8,606 bases of DNA from an uncultured Oscillospiraceae bacterium (GTDB lineage Bacteria; Bacillota; Clostridia; Oscillospirales; Acutalibacteraceae), in assembly GCA_900554525.1 (NCBI GenBank), contig USHL01000049.1, positions 1 through 8,606 on the forward strand, given 5' to 3'. The notes below the pieces were generated by a model. The model ran no database searches and was not told where the DNA came from. It was given only the letters and a program-made list of their open reading frames with translations. How positions within the stretch are numbered: position 1 is the first letter of the stretch; every line of letters begins with the position of its first letter. This document shows positions 1 to 6,999 of this stretch, in pieces. A program made the translations under genes and the position numbers.

Positions 1-131
1 ATGGATACTTTTTTCTGTTTTCTTACTATTGCAGGTTCATTTTACAATGCGCCAATTTTTATTGATTTAAAATATTAAGCGATCGATATATCCTTATTGT
101 AGTTGAAATGTCGAAATTTGTCAAGCAATAA

Positions 132-161
132 TTGTAAATTATTATTCTAATTTGATATATA
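132..161 (+). promoter_or_regulatory. Possible vegetative promoter upstream of cwlD-radA
   Basis: A TTGTAA -35-like hexamer (132-137) is followed after 18 bases by TATATA (156-161). A TG dinucleotide at 153-154 gives an extended -10. The surrounding DNA is very AT-rich, so chance matches are likely, and an overlapping TATAAT lies at 158-163. CwlD genes in spore formers are often read by forespore sigma factors, but I could not find a convincing sigma-G pair here. This is a weak call. The rest of 1-239 shows nothing recognisable. Confidence 0.35.
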
Positions 162-239
162 ATTATGCAGAAATGATATAAGTTCTACTATTTTGAAAAA
201 AATCATATTTTAAAACAGTAACAAGCCGGAGGGGAAAAT

Positions 240-953
240 ATGGTTTTCGGAAAAAGAACAGCCGTAATGCTTTCGGTGGCGCTGGCGGCGGCGATGCTCG
301 GCACGGTGCTTTTCGGAACACGGGAGTATATCTCGGCTTCAACGGAGGCGGCGGAGCAGCGCCGTATTATTATACTTGACGCAGGTCACGGCGGCTTTGA
401 CGGAGGTGCGGTGGCGAGCGACGGAACGGTGGAAAAGGATATCAATCTTAAAATTGCGCTGAAGCTTTCGGCATTTTTAAAGCAGGCGGGCTTTGATGTG
501 GTTATGACCCGCGAAGACGATGTCGGAACAGAGGACAGTGAGAGTGAGCGGATTTCCTCGCGCAAAAAAAGCGACCTCAGGAACAGGCTCGGCCTTATGG
601 AAAAATATCCCGAATCGGTTTTTGTAAGCATACATCTGAATAAGTTCACTACCTCGGCGGCAATCGGGACGCAGGTGTTTTACGGTCCGAAGAATGAGGA
701 GTCAAAAAAGCTCGGTGAATTTATACAGCAGTCGGTGATAAAGCTTATACAGCCTGAAAATAAAAGGGTGAATAAGCAGGCGAATTCAAATACGTTTTTG
801 CTTTACAACGCCGAGATACCCGCGGTGCTTGTGGAATGCGGGTTTCTGAGCAACACCTCTGAGCTTAAAAAGCTTAAAACAGAGGAATATCAGGCGGAAA
901 TGGCTTTTGGAATTTTTTGCGGGATATTGGATTACTATTCAAAAGGAGAATAA
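240..953 (+). CDS. cwlD: N-acetylmuramoyl-L-alanine amidase, CwlD type (Amidase_3)
   Basis: This 237-residue zinc amidase cleaves the bond between N-acetylmuramic acid and L-alanine in peptidoglycan. In CwlD proteins this prepares muramic acid for conversion to the muramic-delta-lactam of spore cortex, together with the deacetylase PdaA. Residues about 7-26 form one hydrophobic segment, a signal anchor or uncleaved signal peptide, placing the catalytic domain outside the membrane. The Amidase_3 fold follows: DAGHGG with zinc ligand H50, E65 in TVEKDINL, H132 in SIHLN, and catalytic E199 in VECGFLSN. The stretch SSRKKSDLRNR (106-116) resembles the SRRKAEDLRQR segment of Bacillus subtilis CwlD, and the length equals that protein's 237 residues as I recall it. 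A GGAGGGG ribosome binding site (228-234) stands five bases before the ATG. The gene is intact and runs directly into radA. A different Amidase_3 enzyme (CwlC or AmiC-like) is less likely because there are no cell-wall-binding repeats. Confidence 0.88.
   Translation: MVFGKRTAVMLSVALAAAMLGTVLFGTREYISASTEAAEQRRIIILDAGHGGFDGGAVASDGTVEKDINLKIALKLSAFLKQAGFDVVMTREDDVGTEDSESERISSRKKSDLRNRLGLMEKYPESVFVSIHLNKFTTSAAIGTQVFYGPKNEESKKLGEFIQQSVIKLIQPENKRVNKQANSNTFLLYNAEIPAVLVECGFLSNTSELKKLKTEEYQAEMAFGIFCGILDYYSKGE
941..948 (+). promoter_or_regulatory. Ribosome binding site of radA inside the cwlD 3' end
   Basis: AAAAGGAG lies within the last codons of cwlD, six bases before the ATG at 955. It decides the radA start. 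The in-frame ATG at 907 would add 16 residues (MEFFAGYWITIQKENK) that are merely the cwlD end read in another frame, and RadA proteins normally begin just before the zinc finger. With only one base between the cwlD stop (951-953) and this ATG, translational coupling is likely. Confidence 0.8.
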
Positions 954-954
954 A

Positions 955-2316
955 ATGGCAGGAAAAGGGAAATCGGTATATGTATGCTCGGCATGCGGGT
1001 ATGAATCTCCGAAGTGGGTCGGCAAATGTCCGGCATGCGGCGAATGGAACACAATGGAGGAGGATGTGCGTCTTCCGCAGACCAAGACCGCCGCTCCGGC
1101 ACACCGGACGTCGGCTTCCGCGCAGCCGCTTTCGGATATAGATGCAAAGGATGAGCACCGTTTTATTACGGGCATCTCAGAGCTTGACAGGGTGCTCGGC
1201 GGCGGAATAGTAAAAGGCTCGGTGGTGCTGCTGAGCGGCGACCCGGGAATAGGCAAGTCCACGATATTGCTTCAGGTCTGCGCTGCATTGCAGAGCAGTC
1301 TCGATATACTTTACGTTTCCGGGGAAGAATCGGCGGTACAGATAAAGCTGCGCGCAAAGCGTATCGGGGTCGAAAGCGCGAGAATAACTGTAATGACCGA
1401 AACCGACGTACAGTCGGTCTGCGAATATATTAACTCCGCAAAACCCGACCTTGTAATGATAGATTCAATACAGACCATGCAGATAAGCGAGCTTTCTTCA
1501 TCGCCAGGCAGTATAGTGCAGGTCAGGGAATCGTCTAATATGCTGCTGCGCACTGCCAAAAGCCTTGATATTCCGGTATTTATAGTCGGCCATGTCAACA
1601 AGGGCGGAGATATTGCCGGACCTAAAGTTATGGAGCATATCGTTGATACGGTGCTTTATTTTGAGGGGGAGCGCAACCAGTCTTACAGAATACTGCGCGC
1701 CATAAAAAACCGTTTCGGCTCTACCAATGAAATTGGCGTTTTTGAAATGTCTGAAAACGGGCTGCGCGAGGTGGAAAACCCTTCGGCTATGATGCTGGAC
1801 GGCCGTGAAGGGGATGTTTCCGGCGGATGCATTACCTGTATTATTGAAGGTACGCGCCCGATCCTTGCGGAGGTTCAGGGGCTTGTTGCCGCAACCGGCT
1901 TCGGCAACCCCCGCAGAACGGCGACCGGTTTTGATTATAACCGTCTGAATCTTTTGCTTGCGGTGCTGGAAAAACGTCTCGGCCTTTATTTTTCAAATTT
2001 AGATACGTATCTCAACATTGTAGGAGGTATAAGGCTGGACGAGCCCGCCGCGGATCTTGCGGTTGCAATGGCGTTGGTTTCGGGTCTGAGGGATATTCCT
2101 ATCGGCGAAGGCACCGTGGCTTTCGGGGAAATCGGGCTTTCTGGTGAATTGCGCAGTGTGCCTCGGGCCGAGTCCCGGGTAAAGGAAGCGGCGCGAATGG
2201 GCTTTACCGAATGTATATTGCCGCAGTCCTGTCTTAAACAGATAAATTCCTGCCCGGATTCAATCAGGCTTATCGGCGTCAGAAAACTCGGTGAAGCAGT
2301 CGCTCTTATCCGCTGA
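955..2316 (+). CDS. radA: DNA repair protein RadA
   Basis: RadA (Sms) is a hexameric RecA-like ATPase that drives branch migration and processing of recombination intermediates in the cytoplasm. The protein is 453 residues, normal for the family. An N-terminal zinc finger has C11, C14, C25 and C28, in the patterns CSACG and CPACG. After a linker rich in A, P and T (about 40-65) comes the RecA-like core. It shows the Walker A motif GDPGIGKST (95-103), Walker B LVMID (166-170) and the RadA-specific KNRFG motif (251-255). Residues about 275-453 form the Lon-protease-like domain, which in RadA serves as a DNA-binding and oligomerisation scaffold. All hallmark motifs are present and nothing looks broken. 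The gene is cotranscribed with cwlD, one base apart. The common Firmicutes partners clpC and disA are not next to it here. The next gene starts 364 bases later behind its own promoter, so the unit probably ends here. Confidence 0.96.
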   Translation: MAGKGKSVYVCSACGYESPKWVGKCPACGEWNTMEEDVRLPQTKTAAPAHRTSASAQPLSDIDAKDEHRFITGISELDRVLGGGIVKGSVVLLSGDPGIGKSTILLQVCAALQSSLDILYVSGEESAVQIKLRAKRIGVESARITVMTETDVQSVCEYINSAKPDLVMIDSIQTMQISELSSSPGSIVQVRESSNMLLRTAKSLDIPVFIVGHVNKGGDIAGPKVMEHIVDTVLYFEGERNQSYRILRAIKNRFGSTNEIGVFEMSENGLREVENPSAMMLDGREGDVSGGCITCIIEGTRPILAEVQGLVAATGFGNPRRTATGFDYNRLNLLLAVLEKRLGLYFSNLDTYLNIVGGIRLDEPAADLAVAMALVSGLRDIPIGEGTVAFGEIGLSGELRSVPRAESRVKEAARMGFTECILPQSCLKQINSCPDSIRLIGVRKLGEAVALIR

Positions 2317-2343
2317 GCTTTTTATGAAATAAGGACAGCTTTT
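2312..2343 (+). terminator. Weak hairpin with T tract at the radA stop codon
   Basis: GCTG (2312-2315) pairs with CAGC (2336-2339) and CTT (2318-2320) with AAG (2331-2333). The two are separated by a symmetric AG/GA internal loop, which can form sheared G-A pairs. Four T residues follow (2340-2343). The stem includes the radA stop codon. It is short and the loop is about ten bases, so this is only a tentative intrinsic terminator. The palindrome at 2513-2541 may do the work instead. Confidence 0.3.
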
Positions 2344-2512
2344 GGTAACTGAATTTACCGTGGTGCATTTATCGAGCCGGCAGTATCCGTCCGCTTGGTA
2401 TTTGCAGTTCTCGGCACATTGTATTATACCCACTTTAAGCTTATCTCCTTATGCTTTTTTATTATTATTGATTGCGTTTTTAAGAATATTCAGCTGCGCC
2501 GCAATTTATGTG

Positions 2513-2541
2513 ACCGTCCGTACCGTTAAGGCACGGGCGGT
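2513..2541 (+). terminator. GC-rich hairpin, probable intrinsic terminator after cwlD-radA
   Basis: ACCGTCCGT (2513-2521) pairs over nine positions, one of them G-T, with ACGGGCGGT (2533-2541). CC/GG (2523-2524 with 2530-2531) can pair within the loop. The sequence after it, TCATTTTCC, is T-rich but interrupted. It lies 197 bases past the radA stop, which is far for a terminator, so it could also be a dispersed palindromic repeat. Its left arm plus the next base, ACCGTCCGTA, occurs again exactly at 7002-7011. Confidence 0.5.
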
Positions 2542-2618
2542 TCATTTTCCGGATAAACGATTTATATTAAATGCAATATATTTTTAATAAATAAACTTTT
2601 TTAAATCTGCCCTTCGGC

Positions 2619-2648
2619 TTGACGAAACCGCAATATATGGTATATAAT
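2619..2648 (+). promoter_or_regulatory. Vegetative (sigma-A type) promoter of the topoisomerase operon
   Basis: A -35 hexamer TTGACG (2619-2624, five of six consensus bases) is followed by an 18-base spacer and a perfect -10 TATAAT (2643-2648). Transcription should start near 2655. That leaves a leader of about 26 bases containing a GGAGAGG ribosome binding site (2666-2672), eight bases before the ATG at 2681. The strength suggests constitutive expression independent of cwlD-radA. No operator-like repeat is obvious beyond the AT-rich -10 region. Confidence 0.8.
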
Positions 2649-2680
2649 ATATATTGAATTATTATGGAGAGGTATAGCAT

Positions 2681-4669
2681 ATGGCTAAAACAACTGCCGA
2701 ATACGGTAACGACAGCATAAAAAAGCTGGAGGGTCCCGACAGGGTACGCAAACGCCCGGCGGTCATTTTCGGCTCGGACGGACTTGACGGCTGTGAGCAT
2801 TCGGTTTTTGAAATCATTTCAAATTCGATAGACGAAGCGCGGGAGGGCTACGGCAGCAAGATAATCATAACTAAATATGCCGACGGTTCTATCGAGGTGC
2901 AGGACTTTGCGCGCGGAGCGCCGGTCGATTATAATAATAAGGAGCAGTGCTACAACTGGGAGCTTTTATACTGTGAATTATACGCCGGCGGCAAATATAA
3001 TACCAATGAAGGCGCTAATTATGAATATTCATTGGGACTTAACGGTCTCGGCCTTTGCTCTACGCAGTACGCGTCGGAATATATGGATGTCGAGATAAAG
3101 CGCGACGGCTATAAATATAATCTCCATTTTGAAAAGGGCTATAATGTAGGCGGGCTGAAAAAGGAGCCGTATGCCGGAAAGGATACCGGAACCAAAACCC
3201 GATGGAGGCCCGATGATGAGGTTTTTACCGACATTGATATTCCGACAGAATATTTTATAGATACCTTAAAACGTCAGGCAATAGTAAACGACGGTCTGCT
3301 TTTTGTCTTTCGCGAGCAGCAGGGCTCTAAGTTTGTACAGCAGGAAATAGTGTATAATAACGGCATACGGGATTATGTCAACGAAACGGTTGGGGATGAG
3401 CATCTTACCTCCGTTCAGTTCTGGCAGACCGAACGCCGCGGCCGCGACCGTGAGGATAAGCCTGAATACAAGGTTAAAATAAACGCAGCCCTCACTTTCA
3501 GCAACCGTCACACCTTAAAGGAATATTATCACAATTCAAGCTGGCTCGAATACGGAGGAGCGCCGGAAAAGGCTGTGCGCAATGCCTTTGTGGCGCAGAT
3601 AGACGCTTATATAAGGCAGTCCGGCAAATACAAGTCGGGAGAAAGCAAGATAACCTTTTCTGATATTGAGGAATGTCTTGTGCTGGTGATTTCGTCGTTT
3701 TCAACCGCAGCGGTAACTTCATATGAAAATCAGACCAAAAAAGCTATAACCAACAAGTTTATTTATGAGGCAATGGTCGATTTTCTGCGCCGCCAGTTGG
3801 AGATTTATTTTATTGAAAATAAAGCGGAGGCCGAAAAAATAGCCGATCAGGTGCTTGTTAATAAGCGCAGCCGTGAGCGCAGCGAACGAGAACGCATCAA
3901 TCTCAAAAAAACGCTTCAGTCGTCGAATTCCATGCTTGACAGAGTGGATAAATTTGTCGACTGCCGTTCTAAGGACGTTAATATACGCGAGGTATTTATT
4001 GTAGAGGGCGATTCGGCTCTCGGTTCCTGTAAGCTGGCGCGCAACGCCGAGTTTCAGGCGATTATTCCGGTGCGCGGAAAGATACTCAACTGTCTGAAGG
4101 CGGATTATGAAAGGGTTTTCAAGAATGAGATAATTACAAATCTCATCAAGGTGCTGGGCTGCGGTGTCGAAGTTAAATCAAAGGCCAATAAAGGGCTTGC
4201 TACCTTTGACCTTGATTCGCTTCGCTGGAATAAGGTCATAATCTGCACTGATGCCGACGTTGACGGGTTTCAGATACGCACCCTTATACTCACCATGCTT
4301 TACCGGCTTATGCCGACGCTGATAACCGCCGGAAAGGTCTATATAGCAGAGACACCGCTTTATGAGATAGGGACCGGAAGTATGACTTATTTCGCCTATG
4401 ATGAAAAAGAAAAGCTTGAAATACTTTCAAAGCTCGGCGATACAAAATATACTATACAGCGTTCAAAAGGTCTCGGAGAAAATCAGCCGGATATGATGAA
4501 TCTCACCACGATGAATCCCGAGACAAGACGGCTTATCAAGATTATGCCGCAGGATGCCGAGCGCACTGCCCAAATGTTCGATATGCTTTTGGGCGACGAT
4601 CTTCAGGGCCGGAAAGATTTCATTTCCGAAAACGGATATATGTATCTTGACGAGGCGGATCTGAGCTGA
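2681..4669 (+). CDS. parE: Divergent type IIA topoisomerase subunit B (ParE/GyrB-like)
   Basis: This is the ATPase and TOPRIM subunit of a type IIA topoisomerase, partner of the next gene, and should drive ATP-dependent strand passage as a B2A2 complex. At 662 residues it matches Gram-positive ParE, without the large insert of proteobacterial GyrB. The GHKL ATPase domain keeps E44 and N48 (FEIISN), D75 and G79 (DFARGAP), the lid GLNGLG (119-124), R141, and GTK (170-172). The transducer keeps QTK (351-353). The TOPRIM domain has EGDSA with E442, RGKILN (465-470) and DADVDG (524-529). The C-terminal QRSKGLGE (593-600) and the TTMNPETR-type tail are present. Catalytic positions are thus intact, but surrounding consensus is altered: VDN to ISN, GRGIP to ARGAP, GGLHGVG to LGLNGLG, EGDSAGGS to EGDSALGS. 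This suggests a separate ParE-like clade rather than the organism's main gyrase. The family is certain; the ParE label is inferred. Confidence 0.9.
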   Translation: MAKTTAEYGNDSIKKLEGPDRVRKRPAVIFGSDGLDGCEHSVFEIISNSIDEAREGYGSKIIITKYADGSIEVQDFARGAPVDYNNKEQCYNWELLYCELYAGGKYNTNEGANYEYSLGLNGLGLCSTQYASEYMDVEIKRDGYKYNLHFEKGYNVGGLKKEPYAGKDTGTKTRWRPDDEVFTDIDIPTEYFIDTLKRQAIVNDGLLFVFREQQGSKFVQQEIVYNNGIRDYVNETVGDEHLTSVQFWQTERRGRDREDKPEYKVKINAALTFSNRHTLKEYYHNSSWLEYGGAPEKAVRNAFVAQIDAYIRQSGKYKSGESKITFSDIEECLVLVISSFSTAAVTSYENQTKKAITNKFIYEAMVDFLRRQLEIYFIENKAEAEKIADQVLVNKRSRERSERERINLKKTLQSSNSMLDRVDKFVDCRSKDVNIREVFIVEGDSALGSCKLARNAEFQAIIPVRGKILNCLKADYERVFKNEIITNLIKVLGCGVEVKSKANKGLATFDLDSLRWNKVIICTDADVDGFQIRTLILTMLYRLMPTLITAGKVYIAETPLYEIGTGSMTYFAYDEKEKLEILSKLGDTKYTIQRSKGLGENQPDMMNLTTMNPETRRLIKIMPQDAERTAQMFDMLLGDDLQGRKDFISENGYMYLDEADLS

Positions 4670-4704
4670 CAGCGGCCGTCAATCATAAATGTAAGAAAAA
4701 AGAT

Positions 4705-4709
4705 AGGAG
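4705..4709 (+). promoter_or_regulatory. Ribosome binding site of the topoisomerase A subunit gene
   Basis: AGGAG stands six bases before the ATG at 4716, within the 46-base gap after the B subunit stop. It supports the 25-to-30-residue basic N-terminal extension of the A subunit as real coding sequence. No promoter or terminator is visible in the gap, so the two subunits should be cotranscribed. Confidence 0.75.
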
Positions 4710-4715
4710 TAAACT

Positions 4716-6950
4716 ATGCCTCCGAGAAAGAAAAAAGAAACCGCCAAAGCGGCGCCGAAAATAAACGCCTATATTGCGGGAGCGGGTCTGACCGTCGAAC
4801 AGCCGATTACCGAGACTCTCGAATCCAACTATATGCCGTATGCCATGAGCGTTATAGTTTCGCGCGCGATACCTGAAATTGACGGCTTTAAGCCGTCACA
4901 CCGCAAGCTGCTTTATATGATGTACACAATGAAGCTGCTCAGCGGCGGGACTGTAAAATCAGCCAATATAGTGGGCCGCACTATGCAGCTCAACCCCCAT
5001 GGCGACGCGGCTATTTATGAGACAATGGTGCGTCTTTCAGAGGGCTATCAGGCGCTGCTTCACCCGTATGTGGAGTCCAAGGGTTCGTTCGGCAAGGCGT
5101 ATTCGCGCGATATGGCTTATGCGGCATCACGCTATACCGAGGCAAAGCTTGCGCCGATAGCGGCAGAGCTTTTTGCCGATATAGATAAGGATACGGTTGA
5201 TTTTGTCGATAACTACGACGGCTCGATGAAGGAGCCCACCCTTCTGCCGGTCACCTTTCCGTCGGTGCTGGTAAACGCCAATATCGGTATCGCGGTCGGA
5301 ATGGCAAGCTCTATCTGCCCGTTCAATCTGCGCGAGGTCTGTGAGACTACCGTTGCTTATATCCGCGATAATGATATAAATGTAGCCGATACGCTTTTGG
5401 CGCCGGATTTTCCGATCGGCGGCGAGCTTTTGTACGACCGCGCCGAGCTTGAAAAAATATACGAAACCGGCCGAGGCAGCTTTAAGGTACGCGGCGTTTA
5501 CAGCTACGATAAATCACAGAACTGCATAGACATTACCGAAATACCGCCGACGACTACCACCGAGGCGATAATCGAAAAGGTCATCGAGCTTGCAAAGCAG
5601 AAAAAGATAACCGAAATCAACGATATACGCGACGAAACCGACCTTAACGGTTTAAAGATAACCATAGATTTAAAGCGCGGAGCCGACCCGGATAAGCTGA
5701 TGCGCAAGCTTATAAAAATGACCCCGCTTGAGGACAGCTTTTCCTGCAACTTCAATATACTGATAGCGGGCTCTCCGCGGGTGATGGGCGTAAAAGAGAT
5801 AATTTCGGAATGGGTGGCTTTCCGCGAGGAGTGCGTCCGCCGCAGGGTATATTTCAAGCTGACAAAGGCAAAGGAAAGGCTTCATCTTTTAAAGGGACTT
5901 GAAAAAATACTGCTCGATATCGACAAGGCGGTAAAGATAGTCCGTGAAACCGAAGAGGAATCTCAGGTTGTGCCGAACCTTATGATAGGCTTCGGCATCG
6001 ATGAGACACAGGCCGATTATGTGGCGGAGATTAAGCTGCGCCACCTTAACCGTGAATATATTCTGAAGCGTACTGCCGATATTGAGGAGCTTACAGGCGA
6101 GATTGCCGATATGGAAAGCGTGCTCAACTCGAAACAGAAGCTTTTGGCAATAATTATCAAGGAGCTTAAGGCGGTTTCCGAAAAATACGGAAAGGACCGC
6201 AGGACTAAAATAGTCAGCGCCGGGGAAGAAAACATCGGGCCTGAGACAGAGCCTGATACCTCTCCCGTCACGCTTTTCTTTACTAAGGACGGCTATTTCA
6301 AAAAAATAACCCCGCTGTCTCTCAGAATGAGCGGTGAGCAGAAGCTCAAGGAGGGGGATGAGATAACTCAGATAACAGAATCGACCAACGCCGCGGATCT
6401 GTTATTCTTTACGAATAAGGCACAGGTTTATAAATCCAAAACGGCGGAGTTTTCCGATTCAAAGGCGAGCATACTCGGCGATTACGTCGCCTCCGCGCTC
6501 GGGTTTGATGAGGCGGAAAACGCGGTATATATGGTCGCAACATCGGATTATTCGGGCCATATGCTTTTTGTTTTCGATAACGGGCGCATCGCTAAGGTGC
6601 CCCTTTCCTCCTATCAGACCAAAACCAACCGCAAAAAGCTCATAAAGGCATACAGCGATAAATTCACACTGCATACGGCGCTGTTTATAAAAGAAGAGAC
6701 CGAGCTTTTATTAAAATCAACCAACGGCAGAATGCTGATTGTAAACACTGCGTCTTTGCCTGCCAAAACTACTAAAGACAACGGCGGCGTCGCGGTCATG
6801 ACTCAGAAGAAGGGGCAGCGCGTTTCGGAAGTATTGCTTTACGAAAAGGGCAGTCTTGAGGATGAGCACCGTTACCGTACCCGCAATCTGCCGGCGGCGG
6901 GCAGCAAAAAGGCGGCGGGAACCGCCGAGCAGGAAAAGCTTGAATTATAA
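4716..6950 (+). CDS. parC: Divergent type IIA topoisomerase subunit A (ParC/GyrA-like)
   Basis: This 744-residue protein is the DNA cleavage and rejoining subunit that pairs with the upstream B subunit. A lysine-rich N-terminal extension (1-25) precedes the winged-helix and tower core, starting near SNYMPYAMSVIVSRAIPE (37-54). Kept core residues include K59, H62 and R63 in FKPSHRK, R139 and catalytic Y140 in ASRYTEAKL, and the DNA-intercalating isoleucine I192 in GIAVGMAS. Residues about 365-495 form the coiled-coil C-gate. About 515-715 is a beta-pinwheel-like C-terminal domain with roughly four visible blades (LFFTKDGYFKK, LLFFTNKAQVYKS, LFVFDNGRIAKV, LLKSTNGRMLIV). No QRRGGKG-like GyrA box is seen, so DNA wrapping and negative supercoiling are unlikely; relaxation or decatenation is the better guess. 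Oddities are A98 at the quinolone-contact serine, NPHGD for HPHGD, ESKGS for DGQGN, and three extra residues before the tyrosine. The family is certain; the ParC label is inferred. Confidence 0.9.
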   Translation: MPPRKKKETAKAAPKINAYIAGAGLTVEQPITETLESNYMPYAMSVIVSRAIPEIDGFKPSHRKLLYMMYTMKLLSGGTVKSANIVGRTMQLNPHGDAAIYETMVRLSEGYQALLHPYVESKGSFGKAYSRDMAYAASRYTEAKLAPIAAELFADIDKDTVDFVDNYDGSMKEPTLLPVTFPSVLVNANIGIAVGMASSICPFNLREVCETTVAYIRDNDINVADTLLAPDFPIGGELLYDRAELEKIYETGRGSFKVRGVYSYDKSQNCIDITEIPPTTTTEAIIEKVIELAKQKKITEINDIRDETDLNGLKITIDLKRGADPDKLMRKLIKMTPLEDSFSCNFNILIAGSPRVMGVKEIISEWVAFREECVRRRVYFKLTKAKERLHLLKGLEKILLDIDKAVKIVRETEEESQVVPNLMIGFGIDETQADYVAEIKLRHLNREYILKRTADIEELTGEIADMESVLNSKQKLLAIIIKELKAVSEKYGKDRRTKIVSAGEENIGPETEPDTSPVTLFFTKDGYFKKITPLSLRMSGEQKLKEGDEITQITESTNAADLLFFTNKAQVYKSKTAEFSDSKASILGDYVASALGFDEAENAVYMVATSDYSGHMLFVFDNGRIAKVPLSSYQTKTNRKKLIKAYSDKFTLHTALFIKEETELLLKSTNGRMLIVNTASLPAKTTKDNGGVAVMTQKKGQRVSEVLLYEKGSLEDEHRYRTRNLPAAGSKKAAGTAEQEKLEL

Positions 6951-6956
6951 TTTGGG

Positions 6957-6985
6957 TTGAACTGCTGCCGCTTATGCTGTATAAT
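6957..6985 (+). promoter_or_regulatory. Vegetative promoter of valS
   Basis: TTGAAC (6957-6962, five of six consensus bases) is separated by exactly 17 bases from a perfect TATAAT (6980-6985). It begins seven bases after the topoisomerase A stop codon. Transcription should start near 6992, giving valS a leader of about 140 bases that begins almost directly with the 7000-7025 hairpin. Confidence 0.75.
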
Positions 6986-6999
6986 GAAAAGAAATAAAA

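Larger units (their letters stand above)
2317..2680 (+). other. Intergenic region between radA and the topoisomerase operon
   Basis: No believable gene lies in these 364 bases. An open frame at 2342-2587 starts with TTG, lacks a ribosome binding site, overlaps the palindrome, and encodes a composition-driven hydrophobic peptide with no recognisable domain. What the gap does contain is a weak hairpin at the radA stop, the 2513-2541 palindrome, and the promoter and ribosome binding site of the topoisomerase genes. The stretch 2344-2510 shows nothing I can name. A possible long-range pairing GGTAT (2397-2401) with ATACC (2426-2430) is weak. Confidence 0.7.

Noticed and set aside
1..78. 25-codon open frame at the left edge, possibly the end of an upstream gene
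   Set aside because: Too short to recognise, AT-rich composition, no visible ribosome binding site; cannot be told from chance.
386..649. Minus-strand open frames overlapping cwlD, radA, topoisomerase and valS
   Set aside because: All lie opposite strongly recognised + strand genes and show no domains or ribosome binding sites; they are reading-frame shadows.
907..954. Upstream in-frame start for RadA adding 16 residues
   Set aside because: No ribosome binding site, and the residues are the cwlD end in another frame. The ATG at 955 has AAAAGGAG at proper spacing and gives a normal RadA N-terminus.
2342..2587. 81-codon + strand open frame in the radA/topoisomerase gap
   Set aside because: TTG start, no ribosome binding site, no domain, codon use unlike neighbours, and it overlaps the 2513-2541 palindrome.
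2681..4669. Idea that the B subunit is a degenerate pseudogene because motifs differ from consensus
   Set aside because: Full length with no frameshift, and E44, N48, D75, the QTK lysine, E442 and DADVDG are all kept, so selection is evident.
4667..4681. TGAC...GTCA inverted repeat between the topoisomerase genes
   Set aside because: Only four base pairs and no T run; too weak for a terminator, and the genes look cotranscribed.
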